Shown here piece after piece: positions 35,760-47,740 of a stretch of DNA of 64,000 nt. Origin of the DNA: Chamaecyparis obtusa (taxonomy: Eukaryota; Streptophyta; Pinopsida; Cupressales; Cupressaceae); NCBI GenBank assembly GCA_027943335.1, contig BSBK01002161.1:2890001-2954000 (forward strand), written 5' to 3'. Position 1 is the stretch's first letter. Every line of letters begins with the position of its first letter. Under the pieces are notes generated by a model. It ran no database searches and was not told the DNA's origin. It saw only the letters and a list, made by a program, of their open reading frames with translations. The translations under genes and the position numbers were made by a program.

Positions 35760-37161
35760 AAATCGAAATCGATTCGGCAAATGCAAATAATATGAAAAGA
35801 ATTAAAGCGTTGCCCCCTAAAATGGTATTGGTCTATATTATATATTTATTTTTGTTAGCATCTGCTATGCATTGTAAACTGCGGGGGATATAATCATACT
35901 TTTTAATATCTATTGCGATGTTAATGAGAAACCCAATTCGGAGGCAGATTCACAAAGTCTCCAATAAAAGGAAAGGCTAATAACAAACCCTCCAATAAAT
36001 ATTAAAAATTGGAAAAGTACAAGTGACAGCTGTATCTACTAATAGCATTCTTAGATTTTTATTAAAAAATATATATGTAAAATAGAGACATCAGATATCA
36101 AAATATTTACGAATATGAATTTTTTTTTTTTAAAAAAAATTTCTTGCTAAAAAGATTTTTTTGTTTTTATCGTGGTAAATATATTTTTTTAATAATTTTT
36201 TTTAAAAATCATCTTCAAAATTTAATATTATTTATTGTTTTTTTACTTTTTATTATAAATCACTTCTTTAAATATAAAAGTTTCTTAGGCATTGGTCTCT
36301 AGTGTAGCGGTTATTGCTTCTCTTTGTAATAGTTCAATCTTGTGTTCAATTTGGGAAATGAGAGTTTACATAAACTTAATATAAAAGTTTCTTTATTTTC
36401 CTTTTACTATTTTTTAATTTATGAGTATTTAAATATGAATTTTAGACTCTAATATTGATTAGTCATTCCATGATAACTTGGGAAGAGGGAGGGTTGTTTG
36501 CACTTCATAAATTAGATACAATCAAACAATTCAAAAAATAAGTGAGAAAAAAGTTATTATTATCAAAGCGATTAATGTCAAAAGAATATTGGCAGTTCAA
36601 ATACACAAAGTACTCGAAAATAGAAAGAAAATTGTGTTATAAAAAAATATAAACCTGTTCGAAGGCGGGAGATTTATCGTGTAAATCATCCATTTTTATT
36701 ATTATAGATTCATGCAAAATCCAATCCTGGCCATGGATCCAGACATATAATTGGAAAACCTTAATTAGGACAAAAACCTTATCTAAAATTTGCATTTAAT
36801 TTTCAAAAAGAATTTTAAAAAAAAAATTTACGAAATAAATATGATATGTTTCTAGATTTTGCTAATTTATTTTTGAAAACTGATTTTAAAACTGCATGCA
36901 TTTCTTTGGATGAAGTCTAAAATTCAAATTTTGACTCATGATTGGGTATGCGCAGCTTATCTATACATGAAAACAAAATGACAGACTTAGAATACATTCC
37001 TTTGACAATGCAAGTATGGTAACTGATGGATGCATACCTCCCTTGTGTTGGCTCTAGGAAGCAAAAGTCATATGCAATTTATTATTTATTTATTTTTTGA
37101 AAAAATCACAATTACATAAATTTCTTGGGTGTTTACTATAAATACACACGAAATAACATAC
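35760..37161. other. AT-rich intergenic spacer
   Basis: No supported genes apart from a possible tRNA-derived remnant near 36,290. Contains homopolymer A and T runs (36,120-36,250). Confidence 0.5.
36290..36366 (+). repeat. Possible tRNA-derived SINE head, degenerate
   Basis: GGTCTCTAGTGTAGCGGTTA resembles a tRNA D-arm/A-box (TRGYNNARYGG), and 40 bp further on GTTCAATCT resembles a B-box. The segment would be a decayed tRNA-like pol III promoter. No full cloverleaf, poly(A) tail or duplication was seen. Confidence 0.25.
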
Positions 37162-37521
37162 TGTTAGTGTAATTATTTAATTTAATTTACACTTAAGCTT
37201 ATTAAGCCTACTTAGTCGTACATTTTCATTCGACACTTGTCTACACAAGTTGTCATTGTTTGGGAGTTGTTTATAGAGGTGTCTAGATAGGTGTCGATTC
37301 CATTTTGACACCTCATCCTAGGTTCATGTGAGATAACTCACCACCACTCATTGAATGTTGGGTTCAACTTTTGATTCAACCCAATCACTCGTACTATATG
37401 TACTCTTCTTCTCCTTTGATTCATCTATCTATGGAATGTCGACTATTGGTCTCATTTTGTTATTGTGTTGATTTTTAATCTCTTAGATCTTGCAGATTAT
37501 TTCATGGTAATAGAGTCAAAG
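37162..37521 (+). mobile_element. Short copia LTR (343 bp) with adjoining primer-binding site
   Basis: TGTTAGTGTAATTATTT at 37,162 to ATTATTTCA at 37,504 gives TG...CA ends. It is followed at once by TGGTAATAGAGTC, a variant of the plant copia primer site TGGTATCAGAGTC. An internal stretch follows but no gag-pol or second LTR is recognised, so this is a truncated 5' end of a small copia-type element. Confidence 0.6.
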
Positions 37522-39857
37522 AGATTTTTTGAAGCCAAGAAGTTATATTCGAGCAAGGGTTTCAAATCTATCTACGTCTGTGGTGTTATGGGCTCATCAC
37601 ATCTGGGCAAGGGCTCCCTCGACGGTTTGTCTATGGCTTCCAATCGTTGAGCATGTTGTATTAGCATTGGCAGCACCCACATACCTCATTCATCCTTCTG
37701 CGTGTCTATTTTCTTGAAGCACTGTGTTTTTTCTGCGGCTTGAAAAGCCTGCCAATTCATGGAGGTTTGGAGTCTTTAAAGAAGCTTTTTCAATTTAAAA
37801 TCTTTGTCAATTTAAAAGCTTTGATAGTCATTAGCTCCTAGTCACATGGTTTTTAAGCCCTTGGTTCTTTCCTACCCCATGAAACTTAACTTTTAATTTT
37901 ATGTGAAATTTTTTTATTTGGTGAAGTAAAAATATTTTACTAGAATAGTTTTTATTTCTAAGGAGGAAAATTTTGTAAGAGGGAAAAATTCATTTGCTCG
38001 TAACTTTTGCTCCTTAGTTCTATTTTTTTGCAAAAGAGCAAGTTTTTTCATCACAAATCCAACCGACACACTCACATACTATAATTATAAAGTGTCATTT
38101 TTAGTATTTTTTGGGGCTTTGGTTATAAAGAACTCCTTCTATAAAGTTTCAAAAATAATGGGGGAAAGATAATCAAGGAGGTGTTGTGTCTTTTCTATTT
38201 TTCACACTTCCTCATGAAGTTCTCTTCTTTTTTTGCATTCTACAAGCAAAAGTGGAAGCCAAACACAATGCAATTTATGGCATCATATTTGCGCTATCGC
38301 CTGAGTCTTTTTTAATTAAACCTTTTCATAGAAAATGTCCTCGATGGTTTATACCTTTTACATCCCTAATGTTTTATACCTTTTACATTATGCTTAGCAT
38401 AGAATTTGAATTGTATATATCCCAAGTGTTATTTTTATAGATCACTTAGAGATATATTATTCGATAAAACAAGTGTAGAAATACATCAATGCAAAATAAA
38501 GACTTTTTGTTTCCAAAATTCATCTAGAGGGTGAATTATTTTTAGTAATCAATGCAATAGTTAAAGGTGAAACTATTGCTTAGAATTTAAATAAATATAT
38601 TGAAGTCATTAAAATTTTTTAACCTAATTCAACAACTTCAAGGTGACTCATACTAGACAAGGTGGAAATATAGTGGAATACACCATGTCAAAGTTTTTTG
38701 TATCTTTAAATGACCATCACTTCAATACACTGAATTGGCAGATGATTATCGAGATTTTAGGCTCAATCTTATAGATGCCTTGTAAATCGTTGAAGGAAAC
38801 AATTAATCATTAGATGAAAAGGCTAGTATACATGTCAAGAATTGGGATAGCAATTTTAAATCACCTTTGGAAGTGTTGTGAAAGCATTTGAGTTTCAATC
38901 AAATAGTGCAACATCAAGCAATGGAAAGGTGGTGATGTGGATAGTAAATGGAAGCAAATTTTACCTTCATCACCTAAAAGCAACAACTTTAATTTCTTAG
39001 TCGAATCTCAAAGAAAAGATTGAAGAGTAATTTTGAGTTTCATGAGCTAATTTTGTGGTAGATTGTGAATATTCTACTTGGAGAAGAGTTCATGAGACTT
39101 GGTATTGAATGAACATTGACATCGCATCATTGTTCATGGGGTGGACACTAGAGTAGGCAACAAAGAGGATTTTTTGTGGGTGATGTATGAATGTGTTCGA
39201 GGGGAGTGGTTCTTTGGTATAAGTCATTATTGGCATGGAAAAACCTAGTGAGAGCTTCTAAGCCCAATATGGTGACTTGATAAAGGTGGGAAATAGGGAA
39301 CCACCAATGCAACCATTTATTGTTTAGAGTGTGTCAAGTGATAGGGGGGAACACAAGGTGAAGGAACAAATTGGGTGGGAGGCACTAAAATATTTCTTGA
39401 GGAAATGGGAATTGGAACAAACAAAGGCTAGAGAAAAAAAAAAGAAGCTAGGAGGAAAGGGGGTGAAATCTGGATAAGATGATTACTGGTTCAATGGCCT
39501 AAGGAAAATAGTGAAAAAAAATTGAGTTGCCTTGAGCATATGGCTATTTTTTCATATCTTTTTGTTGAATTATGTCATAGTAAATATGCAGTTTTTTGTA
39601 TTTTTGAATTGTAAATGCCGAAGTTTATATTTGTATAGGGGTGGTAATTGTTTGCATCAAAATTTGTATATGTTGTCTACAAATTATATAGATGTAGACT
39701 ATGCAAAGAGAAGGTCAAAGGTTTGGTTGTAATTATAGGAGGTTCACTGGTAATATGTTGAAGATGTAATTATTTTTAATCTTTAAAATATATAAATCAT
39801 TTATTGATAAAAAAAACTTATTACTTCTCAAGGACCATGTGACTAATTCAACTTTGG
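37522..39857. other. AT-rich spacer, no supported genes
   Basis: Scattered short frames without recognisable domains. The first 200 bp may be remaining interior of the copia fragment. Confidence 0.4.
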
Positions 39858-39880
39858 GTGTGGGTGTGTGTATGTGGATA

Positions 39881-39928
<48 letters not shown>

Positions 39929-39979
39929 TGTGTGTGTTTGTGTGTGTATTGTGTGTGTGTATTGTGTGTGTGTGTGTGC
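39858..39979. repeat. (TG)n microsatellite
   Basis: About 120 bp of TG dinucleotides with GTTTG and TATTG interruptions. Confidence 0.95.
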
Positions 39980-40159
39980 CTATAATTCATGTTTTCACGC
40001 TCATTGTGTTTTCCCAAAGAAAATTATTACCATTGATAAAGGCAATATTACTGTTGTCAATGCAGAATGACACTCTTAACCATTGTTGTGACTAGGGCAT
40101 CTTCATCTCACACGAATGGAGATTTGTCTGGTCTCCAAGTCATAGTGATTTGAGGCAGT

Positions 40160-41893
40160 ATGGGGGGTTGTGATGCCTCTCTGAGAACAAGGGATCTCGT
40201 TGGCAGAGGGTGTTTTGTTCATGGCATTTATGGATGGAAGGCCAATCATAGGCTTTTTGTTCACCCCTCAAAACCCAATAAGCCTCTGGCACCTAGTGAT
40301 GGTGATGCTTCATTTGCTTTGTGCAGAGTTGCCCTAGTTTTTTCTCCAATGGGCTCTCTATTAGCTGGTGATAAGGATTGTAGTGTGGCATGTGGTGATT
40401 TAGGGAATCATTGTATTGTAAACAAATATGGTAATCTAAATGAAAGAATGCAGCGAAATGTTTTCATGGGTTTTGAATAGGGTGACTCTTCCTCTAGTCC
40501 TATCTATATGATAGGTTTTCAAGGACACCCCATGTGGTGAGATTGGGGTGCCTTTTGAGAGTAAGAATGGAGCCATGGGTAGTTCTAGGACAAATCATCA
40601 AATTGTCAGGGAGGAGAAGGGCATTGTGGGTTTAGAACAAGGTTTGTATGTAGAAGCAGTAATGGTAAAGAATGAGAATGTTATAAGCACAAAATGCTTT
40701 GAATCATTTGCAAGGAAATTATCAATTTTCCTAGATAAAGAGGTTGAGGTTGAGGTAGCAAAAAATACAAAATATTTCATGGAGATGGGTTTGATTGGGA
40801 GATTTAGGGGTTTTTGGCCAACCCAAGGAAAGTTGCATAGCTAGATTTTAGAAAAGTGGGGACCCATTCTAGATGGAAATGTTTAGATTTATCTAGGTGC
40901 CTGGGGTTTTTTGGTCATGACCTTTGACAATGAGTTGGATAGGAAGAAAATCTTTTGTGATTTTTTTTAGAGTTGGGAGAAAAAATATACACTATTGTTG
41001 AAGCCATGGTATCCAACTTTCAATCTAGTCAATATATCCTTCAACAAGATTCACCTTTAGGTAATACTTCTATATTTACTACTTCAATTATAGTTTGATT
41101 CCTATCTAGAAGCTATTGGGAATACTCTAGGTAAATTTATGAGTGTAGATGAGGGATCCAAAAAAAATCATCATTTTACTTTTGTGTGTATTTTGATTGA
41201 AATGGATGTTACAAAAGCCCTCCCAACGGATCTATCACTGAAAGTGGTTGATGGTGAGTGTACTTAGCTAGTGGATTATGACAATATCCCTTTTAGATGC
41301 ATAAGTTGTTTTCAAACGACTCATGTGGTAACAAGATGCCTTAAGATGAGAGGTCCTAAATAGGTGACCTAGTGGAAGGATGCCTCTTTGAATTTCTACT
41401 TAGCAAAGAAAGAGGTGGAGAAAGAAGAGAAGTTAGACTCAATGACAACTCCAAAAGATGTACACTTGGATTCCAAATAGGTTTTAATTCCAGTCGCTCC
41501 AAGAAACGCAAAGGCAATCAAGGGACTGAGAGAAGAAAAATGTCGAGATGAAATGTGAAGTGAGGCACCAAAGGTATTGAGTAGGGAAAACTCTTGTAGG
41601 AGCCCTAATGAAACACAATTAGAAACTTAGAAGAAGGCAAATGAGATCTAGTCTACAACTCTATTGGAAGATGTGATTTTGGGCTCTAACTTTGTAGTAG
41701 GTGGTCTATTGATTTCAGGGAAGGAGGGTGTTACTATTGATGGTAACCTTGGAAATGTAAAAATAATTTTAGGTCATTCTAGGTGTTAGGAAGGGGAGCT
41801 AATCTTTGTAGATGAGTCTCTGGCATGGCATAAATAATTTGGATGGTTGGAAGATGGATGGTGGGCAAAGGAAAAAGAGATAGGAAGGAAAAG
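40160..41893 (+). pseudogene. LINE ORF1 (DUF4283-type gag with zinc knuckle), decayed
   Basis: Plus-strand coding relic of a plant L1-type LINE ORF1. 40,160-40,480 is an open frame that may be its N-terminal region. From 40,548 the DUF4283 pattern is readable: LEKWGPILDGNV, AWGFLVMTFDNELDRKKIF, LLLKPWYPTFNLVNISF, SYLEAIGNTLGKFMSVDEG and CILIEMDVTKALPTDL. After it comes a CCHC knuckle near 41,300 (CISCFQTTHVVTRC) and a Lys/Glu-rich tail. Many stops and frameshifts. The relic stops where the Tat-like LTR begins (41,894). The LINE continuation, if present, lies beyond the right end of the window. Confidence 0.75.
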
Positions 41894-43010
41894 TGTGTGT
41901 GTGAATTTTGTACCTACTTGTAGACACAACACTTTAGTAAAACATTAGAGGTTAGCTGAAATTGAAATCGTGCAATGAAATGAAAACTAATCTAACCAGG
42001 TGATTTACTGCCTTCTAATAGATGCGAGTATGTATTCTTAGATTAGACTGAGATCAGTGACCTTGATGCAATAATATGAGAAATCTGATATGAAATCTAA
42101 TCTAGAATGAAAAAATGATATGCAATGCAATTATTTTAACAATGATATGCTAAAATATGAATGATCTCACAAAGATGGTTGATTTGCAAAAGAAGCTTCA
42201 ATTCCTCAGATACCAATTCGCTAGCATAAGTTTGCAAAATTATGAGATTTTGAGATTGAAGAGCTAAGCCTTGGTTTTATAGAAATCTAGGGCTTTGGGG
42301 ATGCATGGAAAAGCCATAAATCACTCAGATAAACACAAGTTGATTTTTGAGTTATCAAAGATTAAAAGATAATTAACTCATAATAAATCATGCAAAAATA
42401 ACTTTTTAACTCAAATTAGAGTTGAGTTTATTTTTAAAACAACTTGAATTGATTTTCTAATTTCAAGTTTAACTACTTTTTGAATGTGCATAATAATTAT
42501 GAATTAAATAAATAAATAAAGTGATTTATTCTCAACTTAATGATTTTTAAAAATAAAACAATTGATTTATGGGTTAATCAATTATTAAATCAAACTTTTA
42601 TTCCAAATAATATCATTAAATATGACAACTTGCTTTAATTAATTAAATAAGAATTCAATCAATTAATGATAGGAATTTTGATTTATTGTCAAATTTAAAT
42701 AATAATAATTAGGAATAAATATAATTAAATTTAATTAAATAATTAAGTGGTAGAATTAAATTAATTAATTAAATATTCATCATATTCAATTAATCAACTT
42801 TAGGATAAATAGGAATTATCGCCAAATAATTATTAAATTAAAGATAATTAAGAATATTACTAGGAATATTCCCTGATGCAGAATTTGAGATAATCAATTA
42901 GGATTCGATGATGTTCAGATATGCCTTTGGTTAGGACTTTGATGTTGATTTCATTTGATGTGTCGATATAGGAGATTAATGAACCTATAGCCCATTTTTG
43001 GGGTATTACA
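41894..43010 (-). repeat. Tat-like 3' LTR, minus strand (about 1,117 bp)
   Basis: On the minus strand it begins TGTAATACCCCAAAAATGGG at 43,010, directly after the polypurine tract, sharing the start of the LTR at 13,071. It ends with TTCACACACACA at 41,894, aligning with the TGACCTCT...GTGTTGT end region of the other family's LTR. The left boundary is inferred from that alignment and the TG end. Confidence 0.75.
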
Positions 43011-43623
43011 TTTTGCCCCTCTTTGAATTGTTGTGCGAAGCGCAGTGGTTCAAAGACAGTCTGTGTATGATGTTGAAACTGATTGTTTAAAATTGATATT
43101 GATATGAGACAAAAACTGATTGAAGTTTGATATGAAGATAATAGGCCCTGAATGACCAAAGATAATGTTAACTATAACAGCAATGAGCCGATGATTGCAA
43201 AAAAGTGTCAAAACACCTGATTTTGAACCTTATGATTGCGAAGAAGTGAATGACCGATTCCAGACCCAATTTTTGATAAGAATCACATTGGTATCACATC
43301 TGAACCCTTCAATTTCTGAAGAACCAAGGAAATAACACAATTGAACCGATAGTTACAAAAACTGATACAATTTACAAGATTAAGAGAATACCCGATTGAT
43401 ATGGATCTCGATGAATTTGATATGCCCCAAGCGATGATCGATTTGCCCCGAGCGATGAGGTCTTTTTGATGAATCAACAACTAGACGTGGTTGTTGCCTT
43501 GATTACTGAGGAAAGATATGATTTCAAATTTGATTACAGACTTTGAATGATGTGTAATACCATGCCCCCTTCAGGATTAAAATTGAAAATTGACAAGAAA
43601 AGTCAGTGTTGATAGTTCAGAAG
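43011..43623 (-). other. Tat-like 3' non-coding region, distal part
   Basis: Between the polypurine tract and the left end of the DNA transposon. It has short repeats (ATGATTGCRAARAAGTG near 43,190 and 43,230; GATTTGCCCCRAGCGATGA near 43,420 and 43,440). CTGAAGGGGGCATGGTATT on the minus strand resembles text upstream of the 3' LTR in the other element. Confidence 0.6.
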
Positions 43624-43627
43624 CATG
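43624..43627. repeat. Target site duplication CATG, left
   Basis: CATG precedes the left inverted repeat and recurs after the right one at 54,985-54,988. Because CATG is self-complementary, these bases could also be read as part of longer inverted repeats. Confidence 0.65.
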
Positions 43628-43659
43628 GGGTCAACCCACAATAGTGGGTTACACTTTTT
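43628..43659 (+). repeat. Left terminal inverted repeat (32 bp)
   Basis: Begins GGGTCAACCCACAATAGTGG and ends TACACTTTTT. The part AACCCACAATAGTGGGTT is itself a hairpin (7-bp arms, AATA loop). It matches the right end inverted at 31 of 32 positions. Confidence 0.85.
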
Positions 43660-43712
43660 CGGAGGAAGAAATTCTTCCCGAAACGCGGCGGAGGCAAAAA
43701 ATGCCTTCATAC

Positions 43713-43891
43713 TTTCGAATGAAACTGAAGTGCTACTTTCGAATGAAACTAAAAAGTTTCGAATGAAACCCAAAAATGCCATAGTTTCGAATGAAACTAG
43801 GTTTCATTCGAAACCTATTTTCTAGGAATAAAATATTCCATGCAACAAGGTTTCGAATGAAACCTAGGTTTCATTCGAAACCTTGTTGCAT
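43713..43891. repeat. Left subterminal motif cluster, seven TTTCGAATGAAA copies
   Basis: TTTCGAATGAAA starts at 43,713, 43,737, 43,757, 43,785 and 43,851, and its reverse complement at 43,802 and 43,869. Bases 43,840-43,891 form a perfect 52-bp palindrome centred on CCTAGG and containing two copies. Repeated subterminal motifs are the usual transposase-binding sites in large plant DNA transposons; that role here is inferred. Confidence 0.85.
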
Positions 43892-44049
43892 TAGGTTTTG
43901 GTGGGATTTTTAACCCCACTTTCCATCATTTGGAAAGTGACATTTTGGCTGTGGGGTTCGGCTATGGTGCATCTGATTCATCGACCATCATTTTCCAGGT
44001 GGGTATTTTTTGATTTTTTATGTATATATACGTATTACATTTGTATATT

Positions 44050-45660
44050 TATGTATTTTTTTAATGTATTTAGTATTTTTTAACATATATACATGTATAT
44101 ATGTGTATATACATGTGTATATGTGTATATATGTGTATATGCATGTATATATGTGTATATGCATGTATTTATGTATAAATATATGTGTATATGCATGTAT
44201 TTATGTGTATATGCATATATTTATGTGTAAATAAATGTATTTATGTGTATATACATGCATTTATATGTGTATATATATGTATTTATGTGTATATATGCAT
44301 TTATATGTGTATATGCATGTATTTACATGTAAAGATGCATGTATATGTGTACGTATGCATGTATTTACATTTATATACATGCATCTATGTGTATATGCAT
44401 GTATGTACATGTATTCACATGCATATACATATATATATGCATGTATATACATGTATTTACATGTATATACATGCATGTATACATGTGTATATGCATGTAT
44501 GTACATGTATTTACATGTAAATACATGTATATTGTATATACATGTATTTACATGTATATATGCATGTATATGTGTATATGAATGTATGTACATGTATATA
44601 TATATGCATGTATTTATATGTATATACACACATATATGTGTATATGCATGTATTTATATGTATATACACACATATATGTATATACACATGTATATGTGTA
44701 TATGCATGTATTTACATGTATGTACCTATATACATATACATGCATGTATTTACATGTATATACATGCATATATATGCATGTAGATACATGTATGTACATT
44801 TATATATGCATGTATATGTGTATATGCATGTATTTACATGTATATACATGCATGTATTTACATGTATATACATGCATGTATTTACATGTATATACATGCA
44901 TGTATTTACATGTATATACATGCATGTATATGTGTATATGCACATGTACATATATGCATGTATATACATGTACATATATGCATGTATGTACATGTAAATA
45001 TACACATATACATGCATGTACCTATGTATGCATGTGTGTACATGCATGTACCCATGCATGTACACATGTACATACATATATACATGTGCACGTACGTGTG
45101 TACACATGCATATATGCATGTGTGTACATGCACATGCACACGTATGTACACATGTACATACATATGTATGCATATGTGTACACACATGTATATACATGTG
45201 TATACGCACATGCACATGCATATATACATGGGCACGTGTGGTCATAATGTATACAGGTATATATACCTGTATACATTATGACCACACGTGCCCATGTATA
45301 TATGCACACGTGTGTATATACACATGTATATACATGTGTGTACACATATGCATACATATGTATGTACACGTGTACATACATGTGCATGTGCATGTACACA
45401 CGTGTCTACACATGCATATATGCATGTGTACACACGCACATGCACATGTACATATATGTATGTACATGTGTACATGCACGTATTTACATGTATATACATT
45501 TATGTACATGTATATATGCATGTATATACATGTAAATTTACATGTATACATAGGTGCATGCATTCAATGCATGTGTACAAGTATGTACATATATGCATAC
45601 ACATGTACATGTATACATAGGTACATGTTAAATGGGTATAAATAGATACATGTTTATACA
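44050..45660. repeat. 1.6-kb TGTATATACATG-type degenerate satellite
   Basis: Made almost wholly of TGTATATA, CATG, GCATG and TGTGTATA steps, with long alternating purine-pyrimidine runs. All reading frames through it are artefacts. The unit alternates between about 16 and 24 bp, for example TGCATGTATTTACATGTATA. It lies upstream of the plus-strand gene. The right half becomes GC-richer (CACGTG and GTACGTG) and contains a large palindrome. Confidence 0.9.
45040..45480. repeat. Long inverted repeat with a perfect 90-bp palindromic core (45,217-45,306)
   Basis: Centred between 45,261 and 45,262 (GGTATATATACC). Pairing by eye is perfect for 45 bp on each side. Beyond that the arms continue imperfectly for roughly 170 bp more; for instance CACATGCATATATGCATGTG occurs near 45,104 and again at the mirrored position near 45,412. 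Could extrude as a cruciform. Confidence 0.85.
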
Positions 45661-45966
45661 TAGGTACATAGACCTACATGTTAGATAATAAGTCTCTAAT
45701 GAGTTTAAATGTAGTTTTAAAAACTTTATTTTGATTGAATAATGTAGTTAAGCAGTTATAATTTGTGTTCAAATTTAATGTCTAGTTATTTACACTTTAT
45801 TTTTATTGAATAATGTAGAAGTGTACTTTAATTTTATTTAATGAAGTTCAAAAAATATGATTTAGTGCATGTGTACATGTAGTTATTTGACACTGTAAAT
45901 ATAATTTCTTTCAGGTGCACATATCTTGATAGTTTATTTATACATCTAGATTACTCGACATTACAC

Positions 45967-47740
45967 ATGGCAGATGCACCTATCTCGCCTCAAGATCGGG
46001 AACAATCTAAGAACCTATTTGACTGCACAAATAAGGAAATTCAAAAATTACAAGAGTCTATTGATAGTCCCTCCAGCTCCACTATTTATAGGAACACCTG
46101 TCAGTCCATCCTGGATAGCCTAATTGCTATCCGGAATGACATACAGAGGACTAGTGCATATTCCCCAGATGTTGTACAGTCTATTCTTGAGAGAAAGAGA
46201 CGAGAGGTTAGCTCTGGTCTTTCTCTCAAGGAGGTGGCCAAACTGGTGCCCAAAGAGATTCTTAAAACCCAAGTTTGGCCATCGTACGCAGAGAAACAAT
46301 ATGTGAAGGGATATCAGGTTACGAAGTGTCAGGATCCAGCTATATCTGCACTGATATACCCTAGGTTTCTAGCTGCCCATGGTCGTTACCCAAATAACGA
46401 CCAAATCCCCTTATACTTCGCACAGCAGATCTATGCAGAGGTGCGATTAGGGAAACAGGTTAATTACACAGATTTGGCACCACATCAGGGGCAGGGGTGT
46501 GGGAGACTTGCAGATAGAGATGCTTTTCACCGACCTGATCATCCGAGACCAACACATAGGGTTATTCTAGGTGAGAGGTCACAGGCTATTGCTCCATCGT
46601 TGGGTTCCGTAGCAGACGATGTTGTTCGTAGCACCCAGCTACAGGGTGTGATTGATAGTGTGGGGCACATTGCATCGGCTGCGACATCCATATTTGTAGA
46701 TCAGGTTGGCCAGTATTTGATGCAGCGACGGCGCTCCAGATCATCATGTGGAGCATCTTCCAGTAGGAGCTCAGATGACTTGTACTCTGCAGCAGGGGTC
46801 CCTTCACTTTCTAGCCTTGAGGGACTTACAGGAGAGATGGCACGCATCAGCATGACTAGTTTGGCCGAGGATCTTATTGATGCATATGCATTTATAGCTA
46901 CTGAGCATGGTATCCCTATAGCGGATGTCAGAGATCATGTGGATACTGTTAGATACACTCAGCGACAGGATCCTCATCACACACATCATGATAGTAGCGG
47001 TGCCCATGGTGATCCTCCTAAGGACCAGTCTATTGCTGCTGAGAGAGAGGCACACTGTACAGACCCTTCAGTGAGTGCAGGGCAGCGGTTATTTGATGTT
47101 GGTCTCGAGGACGTTGAGTTTGGCATGAGTACGATCGGTTACCTAGATTTGCTGACACGTGATGATCAGTCGGCTTCTATGCCATCACATCTGGTTTCTC
47201 CATTGCATTCATCTTTAGAGAGATGACTGTCATCTACTCATGTGGCAGATGTTCAGTTTAGCTTCGATTAGGTGCAGCAGCATATTGATACCTTGGTTGA
47301 TAGGATCGAGGAGAGGGAGTCAGAGCATGTTTCGGTTCCACCGTCTACACAGGTATAATTTGTTGTAATGTCATTTAGTTAAACTTTGATTGTTGGAGAT
47401 TCAAAATTTATATATAAATGTATATATAATTTTTGTCATTTTTTTTTATCTAGGGGGGGATGCCTCTTATTACTCCTATAGGGAGCGATCGTGTACGACG
47501 TTGGGACTCACTCGATGATGACATCAGCAGTGGGCAGGTGAGTTTTTAATTTATTCAATTTGTGTATGTACATCTTTACATTTTTAAAATAGATGAGTAT
47601 TATTTTATCAACATTTGAAAGATGTGAATATTAATTTGTATGATCTCACTTTGTCTATACAGGGTTCTGCACATCCCTCGCAGCATGATAGCTACTCAGG
47701 GCCCGATCGTACTGTTAGGAGTCGTCATGATGATTCTTAG
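45967..47740 (+). pseudogene. Accessory gene of the DNA transposon, three exons, unknown protein, two nonsense codons
   Basis: Not recognised. Exon 1 is 45,967-47,352 (ATG in good context, donor CAG|GTATAA), exon 2 47,454-47,537 (acceptor ATCTAG, donor CAG|GTGAGT) and exon 3 47,663-47,740 (acceptor ATACAG, ends TAG). All junctions are phase 0, giving 515 codons. TGA at 47,224 and TAG at 47,270 interrupt exon 1 (consistent with CGA and CAG). The N-terminus is helical and charged (NKEIQKLQESIDSPSSST). A compact part follows (LKTQVWPSYAEKQYVKGYQV, ALIYPRFLAAHGRYPNND), then a His/Ser/Arg-rich disordered C-terminal half (MQRRRSRSSCGASSSRSS). It converges on the transposase gene. It could be a DNA-binding helper like the second protein of En/Spm or MuDR-type elements; that is inference only. 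Confidence 0.65.

Noticed and set aside
39733..40095. ORFs of Val/Cys or His/Thr through the TG microsatellite
   Set aside because: Pure dinucleotide repeat translated in open frames.
44050..45660. Many long overlapping ORFs on both strands rich in Met, Tyr, Cys, His and Val
   Set aside because: They are translations of a TGTA/CATG satellite that lacks stop codons in several frames; no start context, domain or codon structure supports a protein.
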